Shown: positions 1-12,859, counted from the first letter of the stretch. The stretch is 64,000 nt of DNA from JACCZX01 sp963801035 (GCA_963801035.1 CAWDDF010000010.1:62001-126000); one strand, 5' to 3'. Made by a program: numbers and translations. Notes: generated by a model from the sequence alone, not told the origin.

Positions 1-2302
1 ACCCTCGTGCTACTGAATGGTCGCCGCCTCGCAAACTATGCCTTCGATGGGCTCCACGGTGGACCTCAACTCGATCCCATTGGCGGCGGTCGACCGGGTC
101 GAGATTCTCAAGGATGGCGCCTCCGCCATCTATGGGTCCGATGCGATAGCCGGCGTCATCAACTTCATCCTGCGCAGGGACTTTGTCGGCGCCGAGTTGA
201 CTGCCTACGGCGCGCTGACGCAACACGGCGGCGGCAACAGCGGGCTGGTTATCGGCAGCGTCGGTCATGGTGACCCGGCGCGCGATGGTTACAACGTGTT
301 TCTGTCGGCCAGTTACCAGAAAGACCAGGCGCTGAAAGCCATCGATCGCGACTTCGCGCGCACGGCGTATCGACCCGAGATCGGACTCAACAAGCTCAGC
401 GCCGGGACGTTCCCCGCCAACATTCTCGATGGACGCGACTTACTCAATCCAACCTACCCGCAGGGCTGCACGCCGCCCACCAGCCTGCCCGTCCCGCCGG
501 CTGAATGCGGCTACGACCACGTGACCGCGATCGATATCCTGCCCGCCGTCGAACGGGCCAGCGTGCTGGCGCGCGGTACGCTGAGATTAAGTGCGGACGC
601 GGATCTGTTTGCCGAAGCGCTCTACTCGCGTAACCAATTCAATACCACCGTCGCGCCGACTCCCCTTTCGCCCTTTACGATCTATGGGCCGAGCCTGTAT
701 CCGGCGGGCGGGCCCTACTATCCGAGCGAGTTTGCCGCAGCCAATGGCCTGTCGGGCGATCTGGCGTTGTTTTATCGCGCGGCGGAGCTCGGACCGCGCA
801 TCAATGACGTCGACAGCGATGCGCAGCGCTACGCGATCGGCGTCGAAGGGGTCGCCAGAGGGTGGGATTACAACGTCGCGGCTGTCTACAGCCGCAATAC
901 GCAGACGAACGAATACGCGAACGGCTACGTTTACGCCAGCAAGCTGATTCCGGCGATGGCGACCGGTCTCATCAATCCGTTCGGCCCATCGGGCCCGGAG
1001 GGACAGGCGTTGCTGGCTTCGACGTTATTTCATGGAACTTTGACGTCATCGGAAGGCACGACTGCGCTCGTCAATGCCTATGCCTCGCGGGAGATTGCGA
1101 CGATCCCCGCCGGCCCGCTCCTGCTTGCGCTCGGCGCCGAAGCACGTCGCGAAAAGTTGGCCCTCGATTGGGAGCCGATCCTTCTATCGGGACAGGGCAC
1201 CAGCGACACGCCGTTGTCGGTCGCCGGCAGCCGAAATGTCTACGCGCTTTTCGCTGAACTGAACGTTCCGATCGTCCGCGGGCTCGATGCGCAACTCGCA
1301 GTTCGCTACGACGATTACAGCGATTTCGGCTCGACGACCAACCCGAAGGCCGCGTTGCGATGGCAGCCGTTGCCGTCCTTGCTCGTGCGCGCCTCGTGGG
1401 GAACCGGATTTCGCGCTCCGCCCTTGTACGACCTTCATCAACCGCCGGTCACAGGTGGCGACTTTGGCATCAGCGACCCGGTGCGATGCCCGGTGACTGG
1501 CTCCCCGGACGATTGCGACGTCTTTTTCTTCGACGTAATCGAAGGCGGCAATCCGAACCTGCGGCCGGAGACCTCGACTCAGTGGAACGCCGGCATCGTA
1601 TGGGAGCCGGCGCGGGGGCTGACGCTAGGCGTCGACTACTGGAACATTGAACAGAAGAACGTCATCGGTGCGCTGGGCGCCCAGAACGCAGTCTTGTACT
1701 ACGACAAGTTCGGCTCCCGCTTCATTCGCGGTCCGGTCGATCCCAACTATCCGAATCTCCCGGGGCCGATCATCGGCTTCGACAACCGGTTGCTGAATCT
1801 CGGGACGACCAAGACGTCGGGAATCGACGTTTCCCTCGCATGGACCGCGCCGCGCGTGGACTGGGGTCTGATCAGCGTCGCGCTGCAGGCAACCTACGTC
1901 ATGCAGTGGGACACGCAATTCGATGGCGTCGTCTTTGTGTCGCAGGTCGGCACCGACGCCTACGGCCCTGCGATTCCGCGCTGGCGCAGCCAGTTCACGC
2001 TGAACTGGAACAACGGGCCGTGGGGCGCAACGCTGGCGCAGACCTACACCGCGGGCTACACCGACTTTGCGCCCGGTCCATCGGGCGAGCCCCACGAGGT
2101 CGGTGCCTTCGCGCCCTGGGATTTGCAAGGGACCTACAGCGGCTTTCGCGGCTGGCAACTCGTCGCCGGAATTCGCAATCTCTTCGATTCCGACCCGCCT
2201 GTTTCTAACCAGCCATTCTTCTTCCAGTCCGGCTACAACCCGCAGATTGCGAGCCCGCTCGGGCGGCTGTTTTATCTGCGTGCAACGTATTCCTGGCACT
2301 AG
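1..2302 (+). CDS. TonB-dependent outer-membrane receptor, 3' part, one frameshift
   Basis: Outer-membrane beta-barrel receptor that imports a ligand with energy from TonB-ExbBD. The window opens inside the plug domain: the first codons read TLVLLNGRRLANYAFDG, a classic plug motif, followed in the next frame by STVDLNSIPL, VEILKDGASAIYGSDAIAGV and NFILRR. The remainder is barrel, with late features 'NLRPETS', 'SWGTGFRAPPLYDLH' and a C-terminus ending in an aromatic strand (LFYLRATYSW) typical of barrel insertion. The frame changes at about 49-51, where GATGGGCTCC would be GATGGCTCC in an intact gene, so one extra G is likely. N-terminal signal and TonB box lie outside the window. The substrate cannot be deduced. 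A strong hairpin follows the stop codon. Confidence 0.9.
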
Positions 2303-2316
2303 ATACGATAACGAAA

Positions 2317-2336
2317 GGGCCGCGCGGAGGCGGCCC
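2317..2336. terminator. Bidirectional hairpin between convergent genes
   Basis: GGGCCGC (2317-2323) pairs with GCGGCCC (2330-2336) around a 6-base loop, 15 bases after the receptor stop and 19 bases beyond the end of the minus-strand kinase gene. Read on the minus strand the stem is followed by TTTCGTTA, so it is the better terminator for the kinase pair. It has no good U-tract on the plus strand. Confidence 0.6.
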
Positions 2337-2354
2337 TCGCATTGCGATCAGTGC

Positions 2355-5343
2355 TCAGCGTGTGGACGGCGCAGCAGCCGCGGCGACCTGCGAGGCGCCG
2401 GCGACAAGCCTTTGGTGCAACTTGTAGGGCGACTTGGCCAGCGCGCGCTTCGCTTCAGCCACCATCGAGCGCCCGCGCTTGACCTCGCCACTGGCGATGT
2501 AGGCTTGCCCGAACCAGTACTTGGCCTCGGCCGCCCACACACTCTTCGGGTCGTGCCCGAGCCTCGAGCCATAGGACTGGCGCAGCGGCTCGAGTGCTTC
2601 TGCCGCGCGGCCGTTGGCGAGCAGCGCGCGTCCGTAGGCCAGATACACATCGGCCGAATCGATGTTGGAAAGCCGCGCCTTAGTCATCAAGGACATCGCC
2701 TGCTCGGCCGAAGCCAGCGCCTGCGCGGGTCTCCCGAATCGAGTTCGGCCAACCCGCGCCAGGCCAGCAGCCAAGCCTGCTCGAAGAGGCCGCCCTTCGC
2801 ACGGGCCATCGAGATCGCTTGGTCGGCTGCGCGTGCCGCTTCGTCGAAGCGCCCGCCGAGGCGCAGGGCGTAGCTTCGGATAAGGTGTAGCGTCTGCTCG
2901 CAACAAAGAGGTTCGATCAGGAATTGAGCGGCCAGCGCCTCGGCTTCTTCAGTCGTGCCTTGCAGGATCAAAACGCGTACCTGAGCCAGCCGCAGGGTCC
3001 CAATCGTCCGCGACTTGGCCTCCCCCGAAGGCATCGCCGCGGCGTGCACCAAGGCTTTGTCCGTGAATTCGGCACATTCGGCGCCTCGCTCGAGGTCGCA
3101 CACCATTGCCAACACGGCTACAGCCATGTGCGCGAGTCGCCACGGCGAGGGCTCATCGCGCGACGTCGCCATCCTGTACGCGCTGACCGCCATCGAGGCA
3201 CCTCCTGCTAAGTCGCCGTGCCTCCACAGGCACTCAGCCAGGTGATCAAATGCCAGTTCTACCGTCAACGATTCGTCGCCGTGGTGCTTGCTTGCGATCG
3301 CGGCGACATTCCGGCACCTGCGGATGCCGTCGTCAGAGTTGCGGAATCTGCAGAGGAGGACACCGTACAACAGCTCCGCATTCAACAAGTCCACATTGCC
3401 TTCTGCGATGGCCGGATTGCTGCGTGCCGCGTCCAAGGCGCTCTCGATGACCGTAAAGGCTTCTTCTGCTCGATCTTTCTCGGGACGCTTGCTCCCCGGA
3501 TGTCAATCAAGGTCGACGTCAGGCCTTGGGCGGCCCGCAGTTGCTGCGCGCCGCCGGCTCCAAAGTGACGAACGGCAAGGTCGTAGGCCTCGCGCGAGTC
3601 CGCATACAGTGAATCCCAGGTCATCCCGGGCCGCCGTCCGATGACGCCCGCCGAATCAACCCGCGCCAGCAGTGCATCGATGAGGGGCTCGATTCCCGCC
3701 GGGCCGCTCTGGCGCAACAGCTCGATCGTGGTGTCTATGGATTGCAGCGCTTCGTCATCCGCAATAGCGAACCAGGCCCTGGCGACGCGCGCCTTCAGCA
3801 GTCCGACGTCATTGGCAGGCAAGGTCGTTTCCGCTTCGACGATTGCCCGGCGGTAGACACGACGCGCGGCTGCAAGCTGGCCGCGCTCCCGGTAAGCATT
3901 GCCGACCGTGACCCGTAGCTGCAGCAACTGATCCGCGCCGCCTTTGAACTCGGCGTCGATGCGCCGCTCGATCGAGGAAAGCAGTGCGAGGTCGGCGGCC
4001 TTTGAGGCCTGCGAGGCGCGTGGATCAAACTGCTGGATCAGTCCAAGCACGAACGTGTTCAGGGCAGTGGCGCGTGCGGCTTGATCGCGAGCTTCGTTCG
4101 CCTGCCACAGCGCGACGCCAAGACCGATGCCGAGTGCGATCAGCACCGCGCTGCCGGCGGCCACTGGTAAGGCGTTGCGCGTGACGAACTTGCGCAGCCG
4201 ATAGGCGCGGCTATCGGGCTGCGCCTGCACCGGTTGATCTTCGAGGTAGCGCTCGAGGTCATCGGCGAACGCCGCCGCACTCTGATAACGCTCGGCCGGC
4301 TCGCGCTTGAGCGCTTTGCCGATCACTGCATCGAGATCGCCTTTGAGTGCCTTGGCACGCGGCTTGTCGTTCGCAGCCTCGCTCGGCTTTCTCAGATCGC
4401 CGCGCAGCATCTCGGCTTCGAGCGCACGCTGATCGGTAGCGCGATACAGGCGCTCTGCGGTCACAAGCTCGAACAGCATGACGCCGAGCGCATAGACATC
4501 GGCGGCGACCGTGATCGGTAACCCGAGCACCTGCTCGGGCGCGGCGTAGGCGAGCGTTAACGGGCGCCTGCGAGCTTGGTCAGGGCCGTCTCGTCCATCG
4601 TCGAAGCGTCACCTTCGATCAGCTTGGAGATGCCGAAGTCGAGCAGCTTGGGCAATCCCATCGGCGGTGACCAGCACGTTGGCCGGCTTCAGGTCACGGT
4701 GGATGATGAGCTGGCCATGCGCATACGCGACGGCACGGATGACCTGGACATAAAGTCGCAGGATCTCCTTGAGATCACGGCCCGTGCAATACGCATCGAT
4801 CGGCAATGCCGTCGACGTATTCAAGTGCGAGATACGGACGGCCACCTTCACCGAGTCCGGCGTCGTACAGCACGGCGATATGCGGGTGCTGCAGCCGCGC
4901 CAGGATCGCACGCTCGCGCGCGATGCGTTCGCTCAAGCCTTGATCAACCCACTCGGCGCGTGGCAGCTTCAAGGCTGCCGTGCGCTTCATCACGCCGTCG
5001 GCACGCTGCGGCCACCCACACCGCGCCCATGCCGCCTTCGGCCAGCAGTCGCGTCAGTTGCCATGGGCCGATGCGATCGCCAGGCTGCTCGCGCCGCATC
5101 GCGGCGAGCGCTTGCGAGGCCAACCGGCGACGCTGCGTTGGCGGATGCGTGGCACCGGCAAAGCCGGTGGCATCGGATTGAGTGAGCAGATCGACCAGCA
5201 CCGCGCGCAGAGTGCCTGATCCTCATTACCGAAGGCATTCAGCCACGCCGTGCGCTCCACCCCTCGAACTCGAGCGCTGTCGCTAGCAACCGGTTCAACC
5301 GGTGCCAGTCGGCAACGGTCAGCGATGGCAAGGCAGGGTTCAT
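2355..5343 (-). pseudogene. Ser/Thr protein kinase with C-terminal TPR-like region (copy A), multiply frameshifted
   Basis: Pieces in all three frames join into one Pkn/Hanks-type kinase of about 990 residues. The order is: N-terminal alpha-helical segment (start MNPALPSLTVADWHRLNRLL), Gly-rich loop (AEGGMGAVW), Lys in TAALKLPRAEW, catalytic HRDLKPANVL, DFGISKL, APEQVLGLP, subdomain IX ADVYALGVMLFE, then one transmembrane helix (AAGSAVLIALGIGLGVALW) and a long helical repeat region ending in a block (EALEPLRQSYG...AAEAKYWFGQAYI) shared with copy B. Frame breaks lie near 5262, 5180, 5005, 4797, 4655, 4560, 3450, 2740 and perhaps elsewhere. The ATG (5341-5343) overlaps the stop of copy B as ATGA, so the two are translationally coupled. 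It is probably an inner-membrane signalling kinase. Whether it is truly broken or carries consensus errors is unresolved. Confidence 0.75.
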
Positions 5344-8282
5344 GAGCCGCGTGCCAGCGCTTGGTGCGATTTCAGCTTGGAGGTCGCCAACGTCCGCTTG
5401 GCCTCGGCCACCATCCAGCGGCCGCGCTTGACTTCGCCGTTGGCGATCCAGGCCTGACCGAACCAATACTCGGCTTCGGCTGCCCAGACGCTCTTCGGAT
5501 CATGGCCAAGCCAGAATCCATAGGCTTGCCGCAGGGGTTCAAGCGCTTCCTTCGCCATGCCGTTGGCAAGACGCACGCGACCAATGACGATTCCGAAGTC
5601 GGCCCCCTGCAGAGGGAGCGGGTAGACGTCCTGTTGCTCGAGCGCTTCATTGGCCGAAGCCAGAGCTGCGGTTAGGTCGCCGGCATCAAGCTGAGCCGCC
5701 GCACGCAGCGCTCGCGCTTCGGCAACGCAAGAGACCGGATTGATGTTCCTCACTTGAGGACAGGCTTCTTCGAGCTTGCGCGCGGTCGCGATCGCCGCTG
5801 CGTAGTGCCCGTTCTGCCGTTGAGCGAGGCTTTGGCCGATACGTAGCCAGTACGCGTAGAAGGTATCCGCCGCCGATTCCTCCTTGCTGGCAAGCATCTC
5901 GGCCGCCTCGGTATCGCCGCTGAATGCCAACCAGGCAACCTGGCCCGGTACGACGCGGCGAACAAAGCGTTGTCGCAGCTTTTCTTCGGGAAAGACCGGG
6001 CCATTTTCGAGGGCGCGTTGGACGAGATACCCGGCTCGATCGAGCTGGCGAAAATCGAGCGCGTGGTAGAGCGCAAACTCTGCACGTCGCATCAGGTTTG
6101 ACGAAGGCGGCTGCTCGCGGGCTGCCGCCGCCTCGAACGCCTGCAAGGCGAAGTCGACGGCCGACGGATCCGCAAAACTCCTCATGCAGGAGGTCATCGC
6201 GGTCAGTGGTAGTTCGAGCTGAAGGCTGCTGGCGCCGTGAGACGACTGCACCCGTGCGAGAACGTCCCAGACTGTGCGCACACCCTCGCCTTGTTGGTCC
6301 GCGCCGCAGAGGAAGCCTCCGTAGCTCGATTTTGCCGTCAGATACTCCGCGCTGTCGGCAACACCAGGACGTGCGTCGGCCAAGTCGATTTCAGAGCGCA
6401 GCAGTTTCGCGGCGTCTTCATAGCCCGCTTCAAACGTCATCAAAAAGGCCGTCAGCTCGACGATCTTGAGGCGCTCACGGGTGCCGGCGCCGAAGTAACG
6501 GGTTGCGAGCTCGTGTATTTCCTGGAGGCTCGCTTGCATCACGTTCTAGGCTCATCTTTTCGGGAATGTGGAAGCGCCTGCCGAGCATGTTCTGAATCAG
6601 CAGGGCGTCGATCAAGATCCCCGCACCATCTGCGCCCTTGGTTCGAAGGATGTCGATCGCCTGCGCCAGATCATTGGCCTTCTCGACGGATACGATCACG
6701 TTGAAGTCGGCGGCGAGCACGCGGGCTCTCAGCAGCGGCAAATGGTCTTTCGGAAGATGCGGTGTGGCTTCGTCGACCGCGCGCTGGAACACGCGCCGCG
6801 CGGCGGCGGTCTCGCCACGGTTGCGGTAGGCATCACCGACTGTCACTCGCAGCTGCAGCAGCTGATCGGGTGAGCCTTTGAACTCGGTGTCGATGCGTTG
6901 CTCGATGGCGGTGAGCATCGCGAGATCGGCCGCCTTGGTCTGGGCGCTGGCGTTTGGATCGGCCTGCTGGATCAGGGAGAGCACGAAGGTGTTCAGCGCG
7001 GTGGCGCGGCGGCTTGATCGCGTGCTTCGTTCGCCTGCCACAGCGCGACGCCGAGGCCGATGCCGAGTGCGACCAGCACCGCACTGCCGGCGGCTACCGG
7101 TGAGCGTGTTGCGCGTGACGAACTTGCGCAGCCGATAGGCGCGGCTGTCGGGTTGTGCGCTTGTACCGGTTGATCGTCGAGGTAACGCTCGAGGTCATCG
7201 GCCAGCGCGGCTGCACTCTGGTAACGCTCGGCGGGCTCGCGCTTGAGCGCTTTGCCGATCACCGCGTCGAGATCGCCGCGAGCGCTTTGGCACGCGGCTT
7301 GTCCTGCGCGGCTTCACTCGGCTTTCTCAGATCGCCGCGCAGCAACTCCGCTTCGAGCGCGCGCGGGTCGGTGGCGCGATACAGGCGCGACTCGGTGAGC
7401 AGCTCGAACAGCATGACGCCGAGCGCATACACATCGGCCGCCACCGTGATCGGCAGACTCGAGCACCTGCTCGGGCGCGGCATACGCGAGCGTCAGCGGT
7501 CGCCCGGCTAGGCTTGGTCAGCGCCGTCGCGTCCACACTGGTCGCGTCACCTTCGATCAGCTTGGAGATGCCGAAGTCGAGCAGCTTGGGCAATCCGTCG
7601 GCCGTGACCAGCACGTTGGCCGGCTTAAGATCGCGATGGATGACGAGCTGGGCATGCGCATAGGCGACCGCGCGGATGACTTGCACGAAGAGCCGAAGCA
7701 TATCGTTCAGATCGCGCCCTTTGCAATACGCATCGATCGGCAATGCCATCGACGTATTCGAGTGCGAGATACGGCCGGCCTTCGGCACCGAGGCCGGCGT
7801 CGTACAGCACAGCGATATGTGGGTGCTGCAGCCGCGCCAGGATGGCGCGCTCGCGCGCGATGCGCTCGCTCAAGCCTTGATCAATCCACTCGGCACGCGG
7901 CAGCTTCAGCGCCGCGGTGCGCTTCATCACGCCGTCGGCACGCTGCGGCCACCCACACCGCGCCCATGCCGCCTTCGGCCAGCAGCCGCTCGAGCTGCCA
8001 TGGGCCGATGCGATCACCGGGCTGCTCGCGCCGCATCGCGGCCAGCGCCTGCGACGGCAATGCGCGCAACGGTGGTAGGTGGATGGGTCGCACCGTCGGC
8101 AAAGCCGGTGGCATCGGATTGACGTGAGCAGATCGACGAGCACGGCGCGCAGATGCTGATCTTCACCGCCCAAGGCATCGAGCCACGCGGTGCGCTGCAG
8201 AGCCTTCGAACTCAAGCCCCTGCTCCAGCAACCGGTTCAGGCGATGCCAGTCTTCGACGGTCAGCGACGTATGAATGGCCAT
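5340..8282 (-). pseudogene. Ser/Thr protein kinase with C-terminal TPR-like region (copy B), multiply frameshifted
   Basis: Upstream paralogue of copy A, beginning MAIHTSLTVEDWHRLNRLL at 8282. The reconstructed protein has the same architecture: Gly loop AEGGMGAVW, VMKRTAALKLPRAEW, HRDLKPANVL, DFGISKL, ADVYALGVMLFE, a transmembrane helix, then an uninterrupted 400-residue helical-repeat stretch (6542-5340) that is quite different from copy A except for its last ~70 residues. Frame breaks lie near 8203, 8122, 7945, 7745, 7508, 7458, 7283, 7158, 7105, 7012 and 6545. Several coincide exactly with breaks in copy A. The kinase domains are nearly identical, the sensory/repeat parts diverged, which suggests tandem duplication followed by diversification of the C-terminal domain. 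The promoter presumably lies in 8283-8520, which holds no gene that I can see. Confidence 0.75.
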
Positions 8283-8520
8283 AGGCGAAGCGCATCTTCC
8301 CACTGGCAAAGACGCATTTGCCGCCCGAGATGCGGACATGAATCTAGCGCTTGATCGAAACGGACAGAAACAGGCGGCCGCGCACAGCGACCTCAGTGTC
8401 ATCGGCTTAGACCGTCTGGACGAACGTTCTATCTGCGTTTCACCTACGCATTTCGATAGACGACTCTGCGGAGCCGCACTCGATCATTTCACTGTGCGGT
8501 CTAGGCGGAGCTTCATGTGA

Positions 8521-11500
8521 TCACGCCGCTCGCGTGATGTTGATTACTTGCGCCTTCGTTTGGCCGCGCAAGCGCGCAAGCAGGTCGTCCCACTTGATGC
8601 GCGCGACTTTCAGGTTGCCTTCCTTGATGTGACCGTAGCCCCGAATGTCGTCCGGAATACTGGCGAGCTGCGCTGCGACTTCGTGATTGTCGGCTGACAG
8701 GCGCGAAAGAATCTCTTCGACCGTCGCTTCGTATTCGCCGATCAACGCACGCTCGGTGCGACGCTCGGCGGTGTAGCCGAACACGTCGAACGCTGAGCCT
8801 CGCAAAAACTTCAATCGTGCGAGCACCGAGAACGCCGACATCATCCAGGGGCCGAAGCGCTTCTTGGCGACTTTGCCGCTGACCGGATCGGGCTTCGAAA
8901 TGATCGGCGGCGCCATGTAGAAATTCAACTTGTAGTCGCCGTCGAACTGCGCGGCGATCTTCGCCCGGAACGCCGGATCTGAATGCAATCGGCCGACTTC
9001 GTACTCGTCTTTGTAGGCGAGCAGCTTGAAGTAGTAACGCGCAACCGCCTCGGTAACGCGTGTCGACTGCAGACGGTCCGACTCGACCTTGCGTACGCGC
9101 TCGACCAGGTCGGCGTAGCGCTGCGCGTAAGTCGCGTTCTGATAACCAGTCAAAAAATCGACGCGCTTCGCAACGATTTCATCGAGCGTGTTGGCAACAC
9201 GCTTCAGTTCGACCACGTTGTCCGGAAATGCGATGCGCTTGACCATCTCGACATCGTGCGCCGCAGCGCGGCCCCATTCGAACGCCTTCTTGTTCGCGTC
9301 GACAGCTACCGCGTTGATCTCGATCGCGCGCTGCAGCGTCTCGTACGCAAGCGGTATCCAGCCTTTTTGCCACGCGAAACCCAGCACCAGCGGATTGGTG
9401 TAAATCGCATCGCCCATTAACGTGGTCGCCAGCGCGGTGGCGTCAACAAATGCGCACTCGCCATCGCCTATCGCTTCGCGCACCTGCGTTGCAAGACCGG
9501 GGCTGCCGAACTGCCAGTTCGGATTACGGACGAACTCGGCCGTTGGCGACTCGGCAGTGTTGACGATCGCCTTCGTCACGCCAGTCCTGATTTTTGACAA
9601 CGCTTCGTTGCTGGAAGTGACGATCAAATCGCAGCCGAGCACGACATCGGCCTCGCCCATCGCGATGCGAGTCGCATACAGGTCTTCCGGTGTAGGCGCG
9701 ATCTGCACGTGAGAAAACACCGCGCCGCCTTTCTGCGCAAGGCCAGCCATATCGAGCACTGACAGTCCCTTGCCTTCCAGATGCGCGGCCATGCCGAGTA
9801 ACTGCCCGATCGTTACGACGCCCGTGCCGCCAACACCGGTGATCACTATGCCGTACGCACCTTCGGCTCTCAACGAAGGAACAGTGGGCTGAGGCAGGTT
9901 AGGAACACTATTAGTCGCCGTCGACTTGCCCTTCTTAAGCTGCCCGCCTTCAACGGTTACAAAGCTCGGACAGAAACCGTTCAGGCACGAGTAGTCCTTG
10001 TTGCAGCGTCGACTGATTGATCTTGCGCTTACGTCCGAACTCGGTCTCCAGCGGCTCGACCGAAAGGCAATTGGACTTCAAGTTGCAATCGCCACAACCC
10101 TCGCACACGAGCTCATTGATGACAACCCGCCGTGCAGGATCCGGAAAATGGGTTTTCTCCGCCGTGTTCTTCTTGCGCCGACGACGCTTTTCGGACGCGC
10201 ACGTCTGGTCATAGACCATCACCGATACGCCGCGGTGCTCGCGCAGCTCGAGCTGGATGCGATCGAGCTCGTCGCGATGGTGCACGGTGACGCCTTCTGC
10301 AAATCCGGCATCCTTCGGATACTTGTGCGGCTCGTCGGTCACAACGACGATCTTCGTTACGCCTTCGGCCGCAGCCTGCTGCGTGATCATCGGCACCGTC
10401 AGCGGCCCGTCGTGCGGCTGCCCGCCGGTCATCGCCACCGCGTCGTTGAACAGGATCTTGTAGGTAATCGACACGCCCGCTGCGACCGCGGCGCGCACTG
10501 CCATCGAACCGGAGTGGTAGTAAGTCCCGTCGCCAAGGTTCGCGAAAATGTGTTTCTCGTTCGTGAACGGGGCCTGCCCGATCCAGGGCACGCCTTCGCC
10601 GCCCATCTGTGTGTACGTGCTGGTGTTGCGGTCCATCCAGATCGCCATGTAGTGGCAACCGATGCCGGCCATCGCGCGCGATCCTTCAGGCACGACCGTC
10701 GACGTGTTGTGCGGGCACCCTGAGCAATAAAACGGCGTGCGCTCGGTCACGACACGCGGCTTCGCCAGCGCTTTCTCCTTCGCATCGATGATGCTCAGGC
10801 GCATCTGCATCCGCGCCCGCACTTCCGCTGGAAGCTCGAGCTTGCCGATCCGCTGCGCAATCGCCTTGGCAACGATCGCCGGCGAAAATTCATAGTGCGC
10901 GGGCAGGATCCAGTTGCCCTGAGGCACCGCCCATTCGCCGCCGTCCTTTTCGTCGAACTTTCCGATCACGCGCGGAATGCGTTTGCCGGTGCCGATCCAT
11001 GAAAATAATTCTTCCTTCACTGCGTACTCGAGCAGTTGACGCTTTTCCTCGACGACCAGAATTTCTTCGAGACCCTCTGCAAATGAGCGCACCGCAGTCG
11101 CCTCAAGCGGCCACACCATGCCGCACTTGAATAGCCGGATGCCGATGTCCTTGCACGTTTGCTCGTCGAGCCCGAGGTCCGCGAGCGCCTGACGCGTGTC
11201 CAGATACGCCTTGCCGCTGGCGACGATGCCGAATCGTGCGTGCGCCGAATCGATCACCGTGTGATTCAGCTTGTTCGCGCGGCAGTACGCGAGTGCGGCG
11301 TACAGCTTGTAATCGAGCAGCCGCGCTTCCATTTCGAGCGGCCCATCTGGCCAGCGGATGTTCAACCCTTCGGGCGGCATCCTGAAATCGGCAGGAAGAA
11401 CGATGTCGAGCCGCTCGGGATCGACGACCACCGATGCTGAGGCCTCGACCACCTCGGTGACCGTTTTCATGCCAACCCAAACGCCCGCATAGCGGCTCAT

Positions 11501-12094
11501 CGCGAAACCGTGCAAGCCGAGATCGAGATACTCCTGCACCGATGCCGGATACAGCACCGGAATCATGCAGGCCTTGAAGATGTGATCCGATTGATGCGGC
11601 AGCGTTGAAGACTTCGCGCCGTGATCGTCACCGGCGAGCGCAAGCACGCCGCCATGCGGGCTGGTGCCTGCTGCGTTGGCATGCTTGAACACGTCGCCGC
11701 AGCGATCGACGCCCGGGCCCTTGCCGTACCACATCGAAAAGACGCCGTCGTACTTGGCGCCTTCGTACATGTTGACCTGCTGTGTGCCCCATACAGCGGT
11801 GGCGGCGAGATCCTCGTTCAGTCCGGGTTGAAATCGCACGTTATGGCGCTCGAGGTGCTTTTTCGCGCGCACCGCGGTCTGATCGACGCCGCCGAGCGGC
11901 GAGCCGCGATAGCCGGTGATGAACCCGGCCGTGTTGAGCCCTGCCAGTTGATCGCGCTGATGCTGCAGCATCGTCAGGCGAATCAATGCCTGCGTCCCGC
12001 TCATATAGGCGCGGCCGCGATCGAGGGTCCACTTGTCGTCGAGTGTGACTTCCGCCAGAGCACGGCGGACGGCTTCGGTAAGGGGGGCGTTCAT
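8521..12094 (-). CDS. Indolepyruvate:ferredoxin oxidoreductase, fused subunits, one frameshift
   Basis: Thiamine-diphosphate and iron-sulfur enzyme that oxidatively decarboxylates aryl pyruvates (indolepyruvate, phenylpyruvate) from aromatic amino-acid transamination to acyl-CoA, reducing ferredoxin. About 1190 codons, as expected for the fused proteobacterial form. Order: pyrimidine-binding part (GYRGSPLGGVDQ near residue 60), ThDP part (FYCSGCPHNTST near 470), ferredoxin-like segment (CEGCGDCNLKSNC near 660), gamma domain (GVGGTGVVTIGQLLGMAA), and the C-terminal DUF6537-like region. The frame shifts near 10005-10009, where TCGACGCTGCAAC should read without one base; across it the conserved Cys-rich stretch continues as CNKDYSCLNGFCPSF. 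The ATG at 12094 has a GGAGAC ribosome-binding site. The gene stands alone, with phenylalanine hydroxylase far away in the window. Confidence 0.88.
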
Positions 12095-12435
12095 TCAGTC
12101 TCCGGCCAAAAATTGTGTTTTTGGAAGTCGGCCATGAAACGTAGGTTCACTTGGCCGGCGCAGCAAACTCGACGCCTTGTGAGCGCGGTTGCCAATCTCG
12201 TACTCATTTCGAGCAGGGCGCGAGGGTAGCACCGCAACGACATGCTCTCAATCATGCGCTGCGGCGTGGCACATCGTGTTCCCGCAAACCCAGACTGGAT
12301 CGCCGTGAGCCCGTTCTATTTCTTGCCGCCGGCTACTGAGTGTTTGGCCCACGAGCGAACGTTGCCAGGCATTCAATGCCCAGCGGGCTCACCGATGATG
12401 CGGGCGCCAGCAGAGCAGATTTCGATCTGGTGACG
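12095..12435. other. Intergenic region without a recognisable gene
   Basis: About 340 bases between the minus-strand oxidoreductase start and the small membrane protein gene. Short open frames here have no recognisable family motif, good start site or codon pattern. It should contain the promoter for the oxidoreductase. I see no convincing -35/-10 pair or strong hairpin. Confidence 0.5.
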
Positions 12436-12859
12436 CTATGCCGGCATCGGCTGCCGGTCTTTCAGGCGCAGCCATCCGCGCGCGATGCGATAGATCGCCC
12501 AGATTCCCAGCGCGAAGAAACCGATCGATCCAGATCGCGAAGCCGACGATGACGATCGCGCAACAACAGCGCCGATCACACCGATGATGATCGCCCATAG
12601 CATCGCCCACCAGAATGTTCTTATCTGCCAGGAGAAGTGCGAATCGAGATAGGTACCGCGCACGTCGCTGCGCTTCACATAGTTGATGATGACCGCAATG
12701 ATCGACGGCCAGCCGAACAGGAACATGCCGACCACCGACGCCGTGCCGAACGCGCCGACGACGAGTCCGAGCGTATGAAGCGCGTACACGACGTGCGTAA
12801 TCGTGACCAGCGAATCGGCGGGCGCAGCCAGATGCGGCTGGAGGAAGTGGTGTGCTCAT
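12436..12859 (-). CDS. Small multi-pass membrane protein (DUF4870-like), frameshifted
   Basis: About 140 codons. Start MSTPLPPAASG at 12859, then after a one-base slip near 12828 the frame continues as SLVTITHVVYALHTLGLVVG, FGWPSIIAVIINYVKRSDV, SHFSWQIRTFWWAMLWAII, and after two more slips (near 12560 and 12525) ends IYRIARGWLRLKDRQPMPA. Three or four hydrophobic segments and the motif 'INYVKRSDVRGT..DSHF.WQIRTFW' are typical of a small proteobacterial inner-membrane family of unknown function. The next gene upstream on the same strand starts DUF1501, separated by 56 bases. No function can be assigned. Confidence 0.7.
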
